Below the pieces are notes generated by a model. The model had not been told where the DNA came from. It was given only the letters and a program-made list of their open reading frames with translations, and searched no databases. DNA of 64,000 nt from Streptomyces atratus (lineage in GTDB: Bacteria > Actinomycetota > Actinomycetes > Streptomycetales > Streptomycetaceae): NCBI RefSeq assembly GCF_014648655.1, contig NZ_BMRN01000031.1, forward strand, positions 24,508 to 88,507, in the 5' to 3' direction. Shown here in pieces: positions 8,948 through 18,300 of the stretch. Position numbers and translations under genes: made by a program. How positions within the stretch are numbered: position 1 is the stretch's first letter; each line of letters begins with the position of its first letter.

Positions 8948-9061
8948 GAACACTGTGTGGGACACCCCCGGGGTGCACCGCGCGGGACCTGGTCAGCGGC
9001 GGGCCAGCACAAGTCCCCTCGCGAAGGGAACGGCCACTGCCGGATTCTCGGGCAAGGGCCG

Positions 9062-9589
9062 TCAACTCCCGGAGGTGGGAGGCGAACCGTCCTGGTTGAA
9101 GGTGACCGGGGTTACCGTGTCCGAGTTCGCCGTGTCCAGGAACAGCTGGTACAGGTCCACGCCTTGGTACTGGCCGCCGGGTGCGCCGCCGATGATCTCG
9201 ACCAGCGCAAGATGCAGATGCGTCGCTGTGGGGGCGAACTCGTACACCTCACCGAGCACATCCCCGCGGGAGACCTGCGAACCGACGGTCAGCCCTTCCG
9301 GGACATTCGTGATGTGGGTGTAGAAGCCGCCCATCATGTCGTTGGGGGCGCGCATGAACAACTGGGCTCCGTAGACCTTGTTGGTGTCGGCCGAGGGGTC
9401 GTGCGGACTGTACTTGGTGATGTGGGCGTCGAAGGCGGCGAGGACCGTCGAGCCCGCGCTGGCGCCGAGGTCCATGCCGTACTGGATGTACCAGTCAGGA
9501 GACTGGTGGCCTCCCACGCCGGGGCCGCCCAGGCCACTCGCGAATTCGCTCGGGAACGGGTTCGACATGTCAATTGTGAATGCAGACAC
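9062..9589 (-). CDS. M23/LytM-like peptidase-fold protein with a substituted zinc ligand
   Basis: A 175-aa protein with the LytM beta fold: YGMDLGASAGSTVLAAFDAH (around 37-56), YTHITNVPEGLTVGSQVSRG (90-109) and the second metal motif HLH at 124-126. In M23 peptidases the first motif is HxGxD, and here the His is Gln36 while Asp40 is kept. The zinc site is thus incomplete and the protein may bind peptidoglycan rather than cut it. There is no signal peptide. The start is GTG at 9589, with AAGGAG eight bases upstream. It is divergent from a peptidoglycan-binding protein gene and lies just past the end of the injection-system operon, so a link to cell-wall passage or lysis is possible but inferred. 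Confidence 0.7.
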   Translation of the reverse strand: MSAFTIDMSNPFPSEFASGLGGPGVGGHQSPDWYIQYGMDLGASAGSTVLAAFDAHITKYSPHDPSADTNKVYGAQLFMRAPNDMMGGFYTHITNVPEGLTVGSQVSRGDVLGEVYEFAPTATHLHLALVEIIGGAPGGQYQGVDLYQLFLDTANSDTVTPVTFNQDGSPPTSGS

Positions 9590-9759
9590 CTGTCTTGCTC
9601 CTTATTTGCGTGTCGCCGTACCGCTCTCATTTCAACTCCTGTTCCAGTCTCACGGCATTCGCGGTCGATGGTGATGGCAATCACTTTGCGGGAAGCCGCG
9701 GTTGTGGAATGTGAAACGAATTCGGCGGTCGCTGATCGGAGCGCATGCGAGCCCTGCCT

Positions 9760-9840
9760 GAGCTGCGCCGCGGCGCAGCTCATTCGTACGCCACACGAGT
9801 GAGCTGCGCCGCGGCGCAGCTCACTCGTGTGGCGTACGAA
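9760..9840. repeat. 58-bp perfect palindrome plus a duplicate of its 22-bp core
   Basis: Bases 9783-9840 form a perfect palindrome with no loop: each arm is TTCGTACGCCACACGAGTGA followed by GCTGCGCCG. Its 22-bp centre (GAGCTGCGCCGCGGCGCAGC plus TC) occurs again at 9760-9781. The elements lie in the non-coding interval between two divergent genes (9590-9987), so a terminator role is unlikely. They could be a cruciform, an operator or the footprint of a mobile repeat. The rest of the interval shows no gene. Confidence 0.9.
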
Positions 9841-9987
9841 CAGGATCGGCGTCATGATGGTCCTGGAAGCAGAGGATGACGATTCGGTTCCGACGGCGGA
9901 ACGCCCTCTCATAGTCAAGGACTGGCGGCCGAATCGCCTTTTTCCTGGAGTCCGGTTGCCCAACGCTCTTAAGTGTCGGAGGCCACC

Positions 9988-10740
9988 ATGGCTTGGGCCA
10001 ACGCACCCGACGTGGAACCCGGCGATGTCATCAGCATCCTCGGTGTCGATCACGTCTTCTACGAGGAAGCGATGCGCACGGGAGGCACCCCTTCCTGGAA
10101 CAACCAGAACCCGGGGAACATCGTGCGCTCGGAAGAGGCCGAGAGTTACGGCGCCTACCCCGGCAAGCACAACGACATCTTCGCCGTCTTCCCCAGTGAG
10201 GAGGTCGGCTTCGAAGCCGTTCGCCGCTACCTTTCGGGACGCGGGGACAAGACGATCCTGCAGGTGATGCAGGCCTACGCCCCGGCCGGCCACGGCTCCA
10301 ACGATCCCCAGGCGTACGCCCAGAGGATCGCCGACGCCCTGGGCGTGGGAACCGACACCACCCTGGCGGGACTGGACGGCGGTCAACTCACCACGTTCGC
10401 TTCCGCGATCCAGCAGGTGGAGGGCTGGCGGCCCGGCCAGACGCATGGCCCCGAGGATCTGCCGGATGACATGGCGCAGTGGCTGACCGACCATCCGAGC
10501 CGCGCCGAACGGGAGGCTGCAGACCAGCCGTTCGCCCGGCAGGGCACCGTGGCGGAGGGGGTCAAGAACATTCAGCAGCGCCTGAACGACCTCGGCTGGG
10601 ATCCTCCCCTCGTCGTCGACGGCAACTTCGGCCTGCACAGCGACGAGGCCGTGCGGTGGTTCCAGGCCAACAACGGCCTGGCGGCGGACGGCATGGTCGG
10701 CAACAAGACGTGGCTCCGGCTCATGGAACTCCCGGGCTGA
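9988..10740 (+). CDS. Lysozyme-like (phage P5-type) protein with C-terminal peptidoglycan-binding domain
   Basis: A 250-aa protein. Residues about 20-110 contain WNNQNPGNI and IFAVFPSEEVGFEAVRRYL, the pattern of the phage structural lysozyme-like 'P5' domain (NNPGN, then aFpt...G..A). Residues about 185-245 form a classical PG_binding_1 repeat (NIQQRLNDLGWDPPLVVDGN, then FGLHSDEAVRWFQ). No signal peptide is visible, so it would need lysis or another route out of the cell. ATG at 9988 is chosen over GTG at 9973 because GGAGG lies five bases ahead of it. It starts a three-gene plus-strand group next to the injection-system operon and may be accessory or cargo; this is inference. Confidence 0.7.
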   Translation: MAWANAPDVEPGDVISILGVDHVFYEEAMRTGGTPSWNNQNPGNIVRSEEAESYGAYPGKHNDIFAVFPSEEVGFEAVRRYLSGRGDKTILQVMQAYAPAGHGSNDPQAYAQRIADALGVGTDTTLAGLDGGQLTTFASAIQQVEGWRPGQTHGPEDLPDDMAQWLTDHPSRAEREAADQPFARQGTVAEGVKNIQQRLNDLGWDPPLVVDGNFGLHSDEAVRWFQANNGLAADGMVGNKTWLRLMELPG

Positions 10741-10761
10741 GCGCACGGGAGAAGGACAGGA

Positions 10762-11142
10762 ATGAGCGGCATGACAGCGACCAGGCTCGACGTCTGCTGC
10801 GTCCACGCGTCGACCGCTACCGACGTATCCGCGAGCGAGGCGGTGGCCGCGCTCGCGGGCACGATCCCCTTGAGCAGCCTCGGGACGTCCTTGCAGGGCT
10901 TCTGGCCGGGCAACGGCTCGAAGGGGACGATCGGATCCGGCCCGACCCAGCCGCTGGGGGTGACCGCGCCGGTCGACTTCGTCCAGAACCTGTCCCTGCG
11001 GGACCACGACGACGTGGGCAGTGACGACGTGTTGGGCTCGATCCGTATCGAGGAGTCGGAACGTGGGCCGGGTCCCATCGCCAAGCCCGCCCCGTCGCCC
11101 GTCGAGGGTTCGGTCCACTACGTCGCCTACCGGATGGAATAG
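10762..11142 (+). CDS. Hypothetical protein with an acidic C2-like loop
   Basis: A 126-aa protein with no family I can name. The centre has DHDDVGSDDVLGSIRIEE, an Asp-rich loop followed by a strand that resembles calcium-binding loops of C2-like beta-sandwich domains, and the C-terminus ends VHYVAYRME. ATG at 10762 is preceded by GGAGAAGGACAGGA. It sits 21 bp after the peptidoglycan-binding protein gene and 3 bp before the next gene, so the three are very likely co-transcribed. A structural or surface-binding role alongside the neighbouring injection system is possible. Confidence 0.55.
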   Translation: MSGMTATRLDVCCVHASTATDVSASEAVAALAGTIPLSSLGTSLQGFWPGNGSKGTIGSGPTQPLGVTAPVDFVQNLSLRDHDDVGSDDVLGSIRIEESERGPGPIAKPAPSPVEGSVHYVAYRME

Positions 11143-11145
11143 ACC

Positions 11146-11736
11146 ATGGACGGCGCCTGGAAGTGCAATTACTGCGGCACCGTAGCGCCGCCCGATGCAC
11201 AGCAGTGTTCTTGCTGCGGTGCCTGGATCCCGCCGTACGGCGAGGACGACGATCAGAGCCCACAACGGCCCCGCATCCCTCAGCGTCCACTGGTCCCGCC
11301 GCGCCGGTTCGAGGACGAGCCACCCCGGCACACGGACGGTCCCACACTCCCCGTCGGCACCCTCCAGGGCAAAGGGACGGTCGAGGGCGCGGCACGGAAC
11401 GTGCAACTGCGCACCGAGGTGAGCGGGAATTCCAGCAACACCACCACGACGATCGTGTGCAACTTCTGCGTGGAGGTACGCAACCGCGAGGGCCGTCCGG
11501 TACGGCTGGTCCCCGTCGAGATGCGCGGCCACTCCTTCGAGGGCGCCGTCAACGAAGGGGACTGGGTGCGCGCCCAGGGCCAGGTCAAACGCGGCACGTT
11601 GCGGGTCAAGCGGCTGCACAACCTGACGACCGGCGCCGAGGTCTCGACCCGGAGCACGCCCGTGGCCGTGATCATTGTTGCCGTCCTGCTCTTCGCCGGG
11701 TGGATGGTGTACGTCATCGGGTTCGCAGGGCGCTGA
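11146..11736 (+). CDS. Zinc-ribbon protein with a C-terminal membrane anchor
   Basis: A 196-aa protein. A zinc ribbon (C7, C10, C21, C24) is followed by a Pro/Arg-rich linker (about 30-75), a beta-rich domain (about 80-165, OB-fold-like, VRAQGQVKRGTLRVKRLHN) and one membrane helix (VAVIIVAVLLFAGWMVYVIG) ending with FAGR. It is probably tail-anchored in the cytoplasmic membrane with its domains inside. The start is ATG at 11146, 3 bp after the preceding stop. It is convergent with the DUF6519 gene, with only 16 bp between the stops. It could tether its operon partners or the injection particle to the membrane, but this is a guess from position. Confidence 0.6.
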   Translation: MDGAWKCNYCGTVAPPDAQQCSCCGAWIPPYGEDDDQSPQRPRIPQRPLVPPRRFEDEPPRHTDGPTLPVGTLQGKGTVEGAARNVQLRTEVSGNSSNTTTTIVCNFCVEVRNREGRPVRLVPVEMRGHSFEGAVNEGDWVRAQGQVKRGTLRVKRLHNLTTGAEVSTRSTPVAVIIVAVLLFAGWMVYVIGFAGR

Positions 11737-11752
11737 CGCCTCGCAGCGCTGC

Positions 11753-13123
11753 CTACCGGCGATGGGGAAAGGGCACTCGGAGATCCACCAGCTGGAATTC
11801 GTCGCCACCCTGCGGGTCGACGAACGCGAGGGGGGCGTAGTGGTAGGGGACGCCATGCGGGCGGCGCCGCAGCGGCTGTCCCTGGCGGCCGCGGGGCCAT
11901 TCGATGTCGCTCGTGAGCACCCTGGCCGGGATGAGCCAGTAGTCGCCCCTTCGGTAGACGCGGGGCGATTCCTGGCTCGGTTCGAACCAGATCTCGACGC
12001 CGTCCTCGATCCGCAGCCACTCCCCTTCCCGTACGGGAAGGCCAAATTCACCCCCCGAGTATCCGCCCTCCCGGCCGCTCGTGTCGTGATCCCAGCGGCG
12101 CAGGAACGGACGATGTGCTGCCACCCGGCCGACGTTCGGCTGGTACGGATCGTCTGCGGGGTCGCCGTCCAGCTCGACCCGAAACCCGGCGTAGTCGATC
12201 CCTGTGACGGTGTACAGCCGGCTGCAGTCCTCGTCGTGCCGGTCCGACGCCCCGCGGCATACCGTGGCGTCGTCGACGAGTTCCACCACGTCGCCCGTGT
12301 CCACGCCGAGCTTGTCGTCCCGGCCGAGCGTCTCCAGCTCGACCGAGACACCGGAGACGGCCCGGACGGGCAGGATCACGGAGCCGTTCTCCCGGGACCA
12401 CTTGAACGTCGCCGTCTCCGCGGTACCGCCCCGGTGCACCTCCACCCGGTACAACTGGTTCTCGGGGCCCCGGTAACCGGAGGACGGGGGCAGCTCACTG
12501 GGCGAGGCGTTCTCCTCGGGGCGCCGGGTCTGTGCCGCGAGCAGGCAGCGGGGCTCGAAGTCCTGGCGGATGCGGTCCCGCAGGAAGCGTGAGGCATTGC
12601 GCATGTCGGGCACGAACGAACCGGGGGCCAGCGGGAGCCGGCATACCTGCCAGACCACACGGGAGCGTGCGGTCGTGTCCGGGGCGGCCGGGCCGAGGGC
12701 CACCTCGCGGATCCAGGGTGCCTCCCACGCGGTGACCAGGCGCTCCCAGACACGCAGGTACACCAGGAAGGGCCCGGGGGGCAGCAGGTCGCTCTCGCGC
12801 TCGGGGTCGAGGTGGCCGTCGGGCTGCTCCCAGTAGTCGATGCCGTCGCACTCGCACAGAATGCCGTCGACGTACATGCGTCCCGCGGTCACGGTGAACG
12901 TCTGTCCGTCGAATCCGTCTACCCCGAATCCGCCGATGCCGTCCTCCTCGGGCGGGTACGCGGCGGGCCCCAGGAGGTCGGCGGCCAGAGTCCGCACGTA
13001 GTGCAGGAGGATCGCCGTCTGCTCGTTGATCTCGGCATCGAGCTGGACCCGGCCCTGCTGGGACAGCACGGCGGAGAAACGCCGAGCGGGATCGAAGATG
13101 ACGCGGGAGAAGTCGCCGTGCAT
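11753..13123 (-). CDS. DUF6519-type protein of the contractile injection system
   Basis: A 456-aa protein opening MHGDFSRVIFDPARRFSAVL followed by QQGRVQLDAEINEQ, the hallmark start of DUF6519 proteins encoded at the end of tail-like gene clusters. It is beta-rich and has no membrane segment. It is likely a baseplate-distal or fibre-like surface component, but no function is established. ATG at 13123 follows AGGAAG with good spacing. It is the last gene of the operon, separated by 70 bp from the gpI-like gene, whereas most upstream genes overlap. Confidence 0.75.
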   Translation of the reverse strand: MHGDFSRVIFDPARRFSAVLSQQGRVQLDAEINEQTAILLHYVRTLAADLLGPAAYPPEEDGIGGFGVDGFDGQTFTVTAGRMYVDGILCECDGIDYWEQPDGHLDPERESDLLPPGPFLVYLRVWERLVTAWEAPWIREVALGPAAPDTTARSRVVWQVCRLPLAPGSFVPDMRNASRFLRDRIRQDFEPRCLLAAQTRRPEENASPSELPPSSGYRGPENQLYRVEVHRGGTAETATFKWSRENGSVILPVRAVSGVSVELETLGRDDKLGVDTGDVVELVDDATVCRGASDRHDEDCSRLYTVTGIDYAGFRVELDGDPADDPYQPNVGRVAAHRPFLRRWDHDTSGREGGYSGGEFGLPVREGEWLRIEDGVEIWFEPSQESPRVYRRGDYWLIPARVLTSDIEWPRGRQGQPLRRRPHGVPYHYAPLAFVDPQGGDEFQLVDLRVPFPHRR

Positions 13124-13193
13124 GGGTGTGCTTCCTGCCTGGGCCGAGGGCCGACGGTGAGGGGGTGGGGGCGGGGGAGTCCTGCGCGGGGGC

Positions 13194-15338
13194 TCAGGTG
13201 ACGAAGAAGAGTCCCGTGTCACATCCGGCAGGTGTGTACTCGGTCAGCCGGGTACGGAGGTTGTCCTCCCGCTGCGGCTGGAAGAGGTGGTGCAGCGCGC
13301 CGGGTTCCGAGCCGTTGTCGCCGCCGCGGCGGATCTCCTCGGCGCAGCGGTCGGCCAGCCGGACGTAGTCGGGGGAGCCGTACCGGGTGGATGCGAAGTG
13401 CGGCACCACTCGCGCCCGGTCGCCGGAGTGGTCGGGTTCGCAGTGGAACCGGGGCGGGGTGGGGGAGTCCTGAGGCAGCCAGCAGAACCGCACGGAGCCC
13501 TGGTCGCGCCGGTCGATGCTCACCTCTCCGTACAGCAGGCAGTTCTCCAGCAGTTCCACGGCCCGGGCGCGTACGGATCCGATGACGGTGGTGCGCCGGG
13601 CCGTGAGCAGGACGTCTGCGTGGCCGTCGTCCGGGCCGCCGAGCGCCGACGCCTCGCGTAGCGTCGCGTCCAGCACGCTGTCGCACAGTTCGACACGGTT
13701 GGGCTCCGTCGCATCGTGGCGCGCGACCACCAGGATGGCGCCGAGGACGCTGTGGTGGACCTCGGTTCGGACCGGGCTGTCGGAGATGTCCAGGCTGGGT
13801 GCTCCGGGCGCCAGGGGCGTGCCCCGGGCCTCGAGTTCCCAGCCCGGTACGAACGTGCAGTGCCGGACGACGAGACGGTCCAAGCCGCCCCGCACCCGTA
13901 CGCTGCCGCCCGTCACCACAAGCCCGTCGAGAACGATCCGAGCCGTGACCTCGGAGCGGCACCCGCTTGCGGTACCGGTGATCGTCAGGGCGCGCGGCCC
14001 GTCACCGCCGCGCCGGCCGGTCAGCCGGATGACAGGGCGGACGCCGTCCGCGGCGCGCAGGGTGAGGCGGTCTCCCGGGTCGAGGCGGATGTCGGTCAGA
14101 TCCTCGTACACCTCGTTGGCGGTGATCTCCACGACCGCCTCCGCCTTGCCCGGGTGCCCCCGCTTCTCCTCGCGCCAGCGCCCGAGCGCGTCGGCGATGC
14201 TGTGGTGGTCCTCGCCGGGGCCCACCCGGTAACGCTCCGCCGCGCCGGCCGTCGCGGGTTCGGGACGGGGGTACTCGCCGCCGCCGAGGTCGCCGGAGAA
14301 GGCGTGGTGGTACGTCACTCGGACGTCGTGCGCGGGGGCGGTGCCCGGCGGGAGCACGAGGCGGCCGAGGACGGGGTCGACGGCGACCTGACCGGCATCG
14401 GGGCGGTACTGCCAGTCGGAGAGGTCCGCGACGACGATCCGCCCCAGGGGCACCACGGAGTCCTCGGCGTCGGGGCCGGTCCACACGCACAGGCTCTTGC
14501 CGGGCCCGTAGTAGTCGTAGAGCCGTTCCGCCAGGGCCCGGCGGCCGATGGGTTCCGGTACGTTCGTCTCGTCCGCGACGTGGTAGCTCGACGGTTCGGG
14601 CACCGGGGCGGTGAACAGGGGCGTGTCGATGGCGAGCACGTTGAAGGTGTAGCAGGCTCGGTCGCGGTCCAGACAGTATGCGGGGGCTCGTGTCACGGAG
14701 TACGTGCGCAGCCGCCACAGGTGCAGGCCGACGGACTGGATGCCGTACCGGCCGGGGCGGCGCGTGGAGCCGGCGCGCGGTACCTCCACGGTGCGGGCCA
14801 GCTCATCGAACGGGCCGCCCAGACGGTCCAGGGTCCCGGCGCGGCGCACGTCCACCAGTCCGCCGCGCGCCGACCTGCGGCGCGCGTTGTGGCCGTCGGA
14901 GGTATAGCGGCGTACGGGCTGGGTGACGCAGAGCAGACGGCGGTACTCGACGACCCGGGCGGGCCACCCGGCCACGTCCGACGCGAGGTCTTCCAGCAGC
15001 GCGAGGGTGCCCTTGCGGCGCCGGTTGACGACGGTGTCGGCGACGTCCCGCCGGGGAACGGCGGCGGAGGGCAGCCCGGTGGCCCGGGAGGTGTCGTCGG
15101 ACAGGGCGGCGGCGAACCCGGGCAGGATCTCGTACCCGACGAGGTCGCCGATGTAGGGCACCACCCAGTCGTCGCAGGTTTCGATGAACCAGTTGTCATA
15201 GAGCCGCTCGATGTCCTCCTGGACGACGGCTGCCTGCTCGGCGACGATCGTGAGCAGCGCGCGCAGCGGGCCGCCCTGTTCCGCGTCACGTCTGCGGTGT
15301 ACGGCGGGCAGCAGCGAGTACAGCTCGTCGGGGGTCAT
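13194..15338 (-). CDS. Tail protein I-like baseplate protein with beta-helix domain
   Basis: A 714-aa protein. The first 130 residues resemble phage tail protein I (YSLLPAVHRRRDAEQGGPLR and QEDIERLYDNWFIETCDDWV), which links baseplate to fibre in phages. From about 400 onward a repetitive pattern of short beta strands (VVVTGGSVRVRGGLDRLVVRH-like rungs) suggests a right-handed parallel beta helix, a common receptor-binding or spike fold. The start overlaps the stop of the previous gene by four bases (ATGA). It may do the job of a missing tail fibre gene in this locus. Confidence 0.75.
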   Translation of the reverse strand: MTPDELYSLLPAVHRRRDAEQGGPLRALLTIVAEQAAVVQEDIERLYDNWFIETCDDWVVPYIGDLVGYEILPGFAAALSDDTSRATGLPSAAVPRRDVADTVVNRRRKGTLALLEDLASDVAGWPARVVEYRRLLCVTQPVRRYTSDGHNARRRSARGGLVDVRRAGTLDRLGGPFDELARTVEVPRAGSTRRPGRYGIQSVGLHLWRLRTYSVTRAPAYCLDRDRACYTFNVLAIDTPLFTAPVPEPSSYHVADETNVPEPIGRRALAERLYDYYGPGKSLCVWTGPDAEDSVVPLGRIVVADLSDWQYRPDAGQVAVDPVLGRLVLPPGTAPAHDVRVTYHHAFSGDLGGGEYPRPEPATAGAAERYRVGPGEDHHSIADALGRWREEKRGHPGKAEAVVEITANEVYEDLTDIRLDPGDRLTLRAADGVRPVIRLTGRRGGDGPRALTITGTASGCRSEVTARIVLDGLVVTGGSVRVRGGLDRLVVRHCTFVPGWELEARGTPLAPGAPSLDISDSPVRTEVHHSVLGAILVVARHDATEPNRVELCDSVLDATLREASALGGPDDGHADVLLTARRTTVIGSVRARAVELLENCLLYGEVSIDRRDQGSVRFCWLPQDSPTPPRFHCEPDHSGDRARVVPHFASTRYGSPDYVRLADRCAEEIRRGGDNGSEPGALHHLFQPQREDNLRTRLTEYTPAGCDTGLFFVT

Positions 15339-18300
15339 GGAATCCTCCGCAGGATCAGGGTCCCGGGCACGGCCGGGTCCAACAGGACCAGCTGGGCGGG
15401 GCGCAGGACCAGGCGCGGCGCGGCTGCGGCGGCCCTCTCCCGCGGGCCCTCGGCGACCCTGCGGTCGAGCAGAGCCGTCGGGGCCTGCGAGGCATCGACG
15501 GCGGTGGCCGGCTCCGGGGGCCGGGTCCCCGCTGTGCCGCCAGAGAGCGAGGGGGCCCGCACCGTGCGCAGGCCGGCGGGCAGCGCGGGGACGCAGGAGA
15601 CCACGGAGGGATGTTCGGCGAACCGCACGACGTCGTCCGCGTCGGCGCTCTCGGATACGCCCCCGAAGGCGTCCACATGAACGAAGTCGACGCCGGGAAC
15701 CGCGTGCGCGGCGGCGACGACGGCGCTCAGGTACACGGGCTGGCCCAGGTGCGCCCCCGAGAAGCCCAGGCGGTCGGCCAGCGCCTCGCGCACCTGCCGT
15801 TCCACCTTCTCCGGAAGGTGACCGGGGACCGTTCGGACGCCGAGCACAAGCACCAGTCGTACGCGGTCGCAGGGTTCGACCCGCACGGGCATGGTGGGGT
15901 CGCCGTACTGGCGCAGTGCCGTGCCCAGCGCGGCCAGGAGGGGTGAGGAGGGGGCCAGCGGAGCGTCGTCGGCGGCGGCGACGGTGACGTGCAGGACCGG
16001 GCGGTTCCCGTCCAGGCAGCGGCTTGCCACGGCCTTGCCGACGCCCGCGAAGGCGCGGGCGAAGGACTGGTAGTCGCGCACCGACACGAGCCGGTCGAAG
16101 GCGGCCAGCCGCAGGGGGATCGCCTGGCGCATCTCCGCCGGGCCGTCGGCGTCGGCTCCGCCACTCGCGGCCAGCGGGTTGGTGACACCGCTGACGCCGA
16201 GCGGCCTGCTCACGACCTGGCTGATCCGCCCGGCCGCGACGTTGCCGGCGCGTCCGCCGCCGATGCGGTAGCGGGCGGTGACGTTCTCCGTGCCGGAGGG
16301 CAGGCGGGCGCCGTGCCGGCCGTCACCGAACTCCACCGCCGCCCTTGTGCCGGCGCCCGCGCGCAGCCGGAACACCTGGGCAGCCGGGCCCGCCCGGCCC
16401 AGGTCGGCGGTCCGCCGCCACGCCACGTCGTCGACGCGGACGGTGAGTGCCTCCTCACCGCCGTCGGTGGTCGCCGACGGCAGCCAGACGAGCGGAGCCT
16501 GCCGCAGGGGCAGCACTTGGCCCGCACGGGAGGCGTCACCGCTGCCGAGGACCTCGGCCACGGTCTCGCCCGCGGTCGCCGGGACGACGTTGCCGTGGAC
16601 GACGACCGTGTCCCGCCGGTAGCGGTGCGTGAGCGGGCCGGTCAGCAGCAGCGTCGTACGCACCCGGTCGTCGAAGGACGTCCCGTCGAAGGCATGGCGT
16701 ACGCCCGCGAGGACGACGAGTTCGCAGCCCCGGACACCCGGGCCGCGACCGGTGCCCGCCCCGTCCCAGGGCACGACGTCCGTGCGCTCCCCCGAGACGA
16801 CGAGCAGCCGTCCGGGAGCCAGTCCCTCGAACGTTCCGTCCAGGGGGATCGTGTCGCCCGCCACCTCTGTGGGGTTGGGCGAGGCGGCGAGAACGAGCGG
16901 CGCGCCCGCTGCCCACACGGTGGTGGCCCGCCGGACGGCCATGTCCTCGCAGTCCTCGGTCCATGGCCCGGCGAGGTTCAGCCGCGTCACGCGCACGGCA
17001 TCCTGGTCGTTGGCGACGGACAACTGCCCGGCCTCGGTGACCCGGACGACGCGGGTTCGCGCGCGGCCCGCCACCCGCACCGCGATCCAGCTGCCGGGCT
17101 GGATCTCCTCGTGCACCGCGTCCAGCAGCAGAACGTCGCTCGCGAGCGGGCCGCCTCCCTCCGGCCGGGACGGTGCCGCCGCACGCAGCAGCCGTTTCAC
17201 ACGGGTGTCGTCGGGGAGGGAGGAGCCCAGTGGGGTGGCGGTGACGCGGAAATGCCCCAGGCCCGGCGCGGTGGCCGGGGGGCAGACGGCGGACAGCGCC
17301 GCATAGAGTGACGCGGTGAGGCCGGGCCGGTTCCCCGCCAGCAGGCGGGGCAGGGCATCGGATCCGGCGCCCAGGGCGTCGGTGACCGAGAGCGGTGTCC
17401 GTGCCGGCTGTTCGCCCTGGCCGAGTGCGTGCACCAGCGGATCGACCGCGTGCAGGACCCGGCCGCCGGGGCTTGTGAGGTCCCGCAGCAGCGCGGGCCC
17501 ACCGGCCGACGCCGCCCGTTCGGGCTCCTCGCCAAGGCGCCGGACCGCATCCTGGACGGTCGCGAGCCGTACGGCGGCCCGCTCGGCCAGCGCATCGGCG
17601 TCCACGCCCCCGCCGATGTCGGAGAGGCGCTCGCGCAGTTGGCGCAGTCTGCGGTCGAGCCGGGCCGCGAACGTGTCCGGGTCGCGCAGGTCCGCGGCGC
17701 GCTGCTGTACCTCCCGCAGCAGCGCCAGCAGGTCCTCGAACGGGCCCCCGGACGGCGCTCGGTGCGCGGCTTCCTCCATGTCTTCCCGCAGCGCGTCCAC
17801 CGCGTTGACCAGCTGCCGGGGAGGGGCCGGCACTCTCAGCCGCACGGTGGTCCGCCCTCGTGCGGGGTCGCGCTCCACGCCCTCCACCACGCGCGTGAGG
17901 TTCAGGCGGGCGTCGGGATAGGTGAACAGCAGACGGTCACCGGGGCGCAGCGTGTGCTGGACCCCGTCGACGTCGACGGCGGGGATGCGGGTCGCGGCGT
18001 CGGCCGTGAGGGCGGTCGGGCGGGTGGTGCGCACGGGCAGCCGGTTCCATTCCGCCCTGGCGGCGAGATCCTTGGCGGTCTCGAAGACGAGGGGCACAGC
18101 GCCCGGTCCGGGCTCGCTCCTGACCTGCGAGCCGGCCGGTACGAGGCAGGAGGTCCCGGCGTCCAGGGTGTAGGCGAGGTGGGTGGCGGCCGCGAGCGCG
18201 GGGCGCGGCCGGTGGCCGACCAGCCGCCCGAGCCGGACCAGAGACTCGTGCTCGGTCGCGGTGCGCAGGAATCCCTCGTTGGCAGTGCGCTCCTGATAGA

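Noticed and set aside
9334..12351. About 1000-codon minus-strand open frame across 9.3-12.3 kb
   Set aside because: It is antisense to three plus-strand genes with good starts and recognised domains, and its translation is Arg/Ala-rich without homology blocks.
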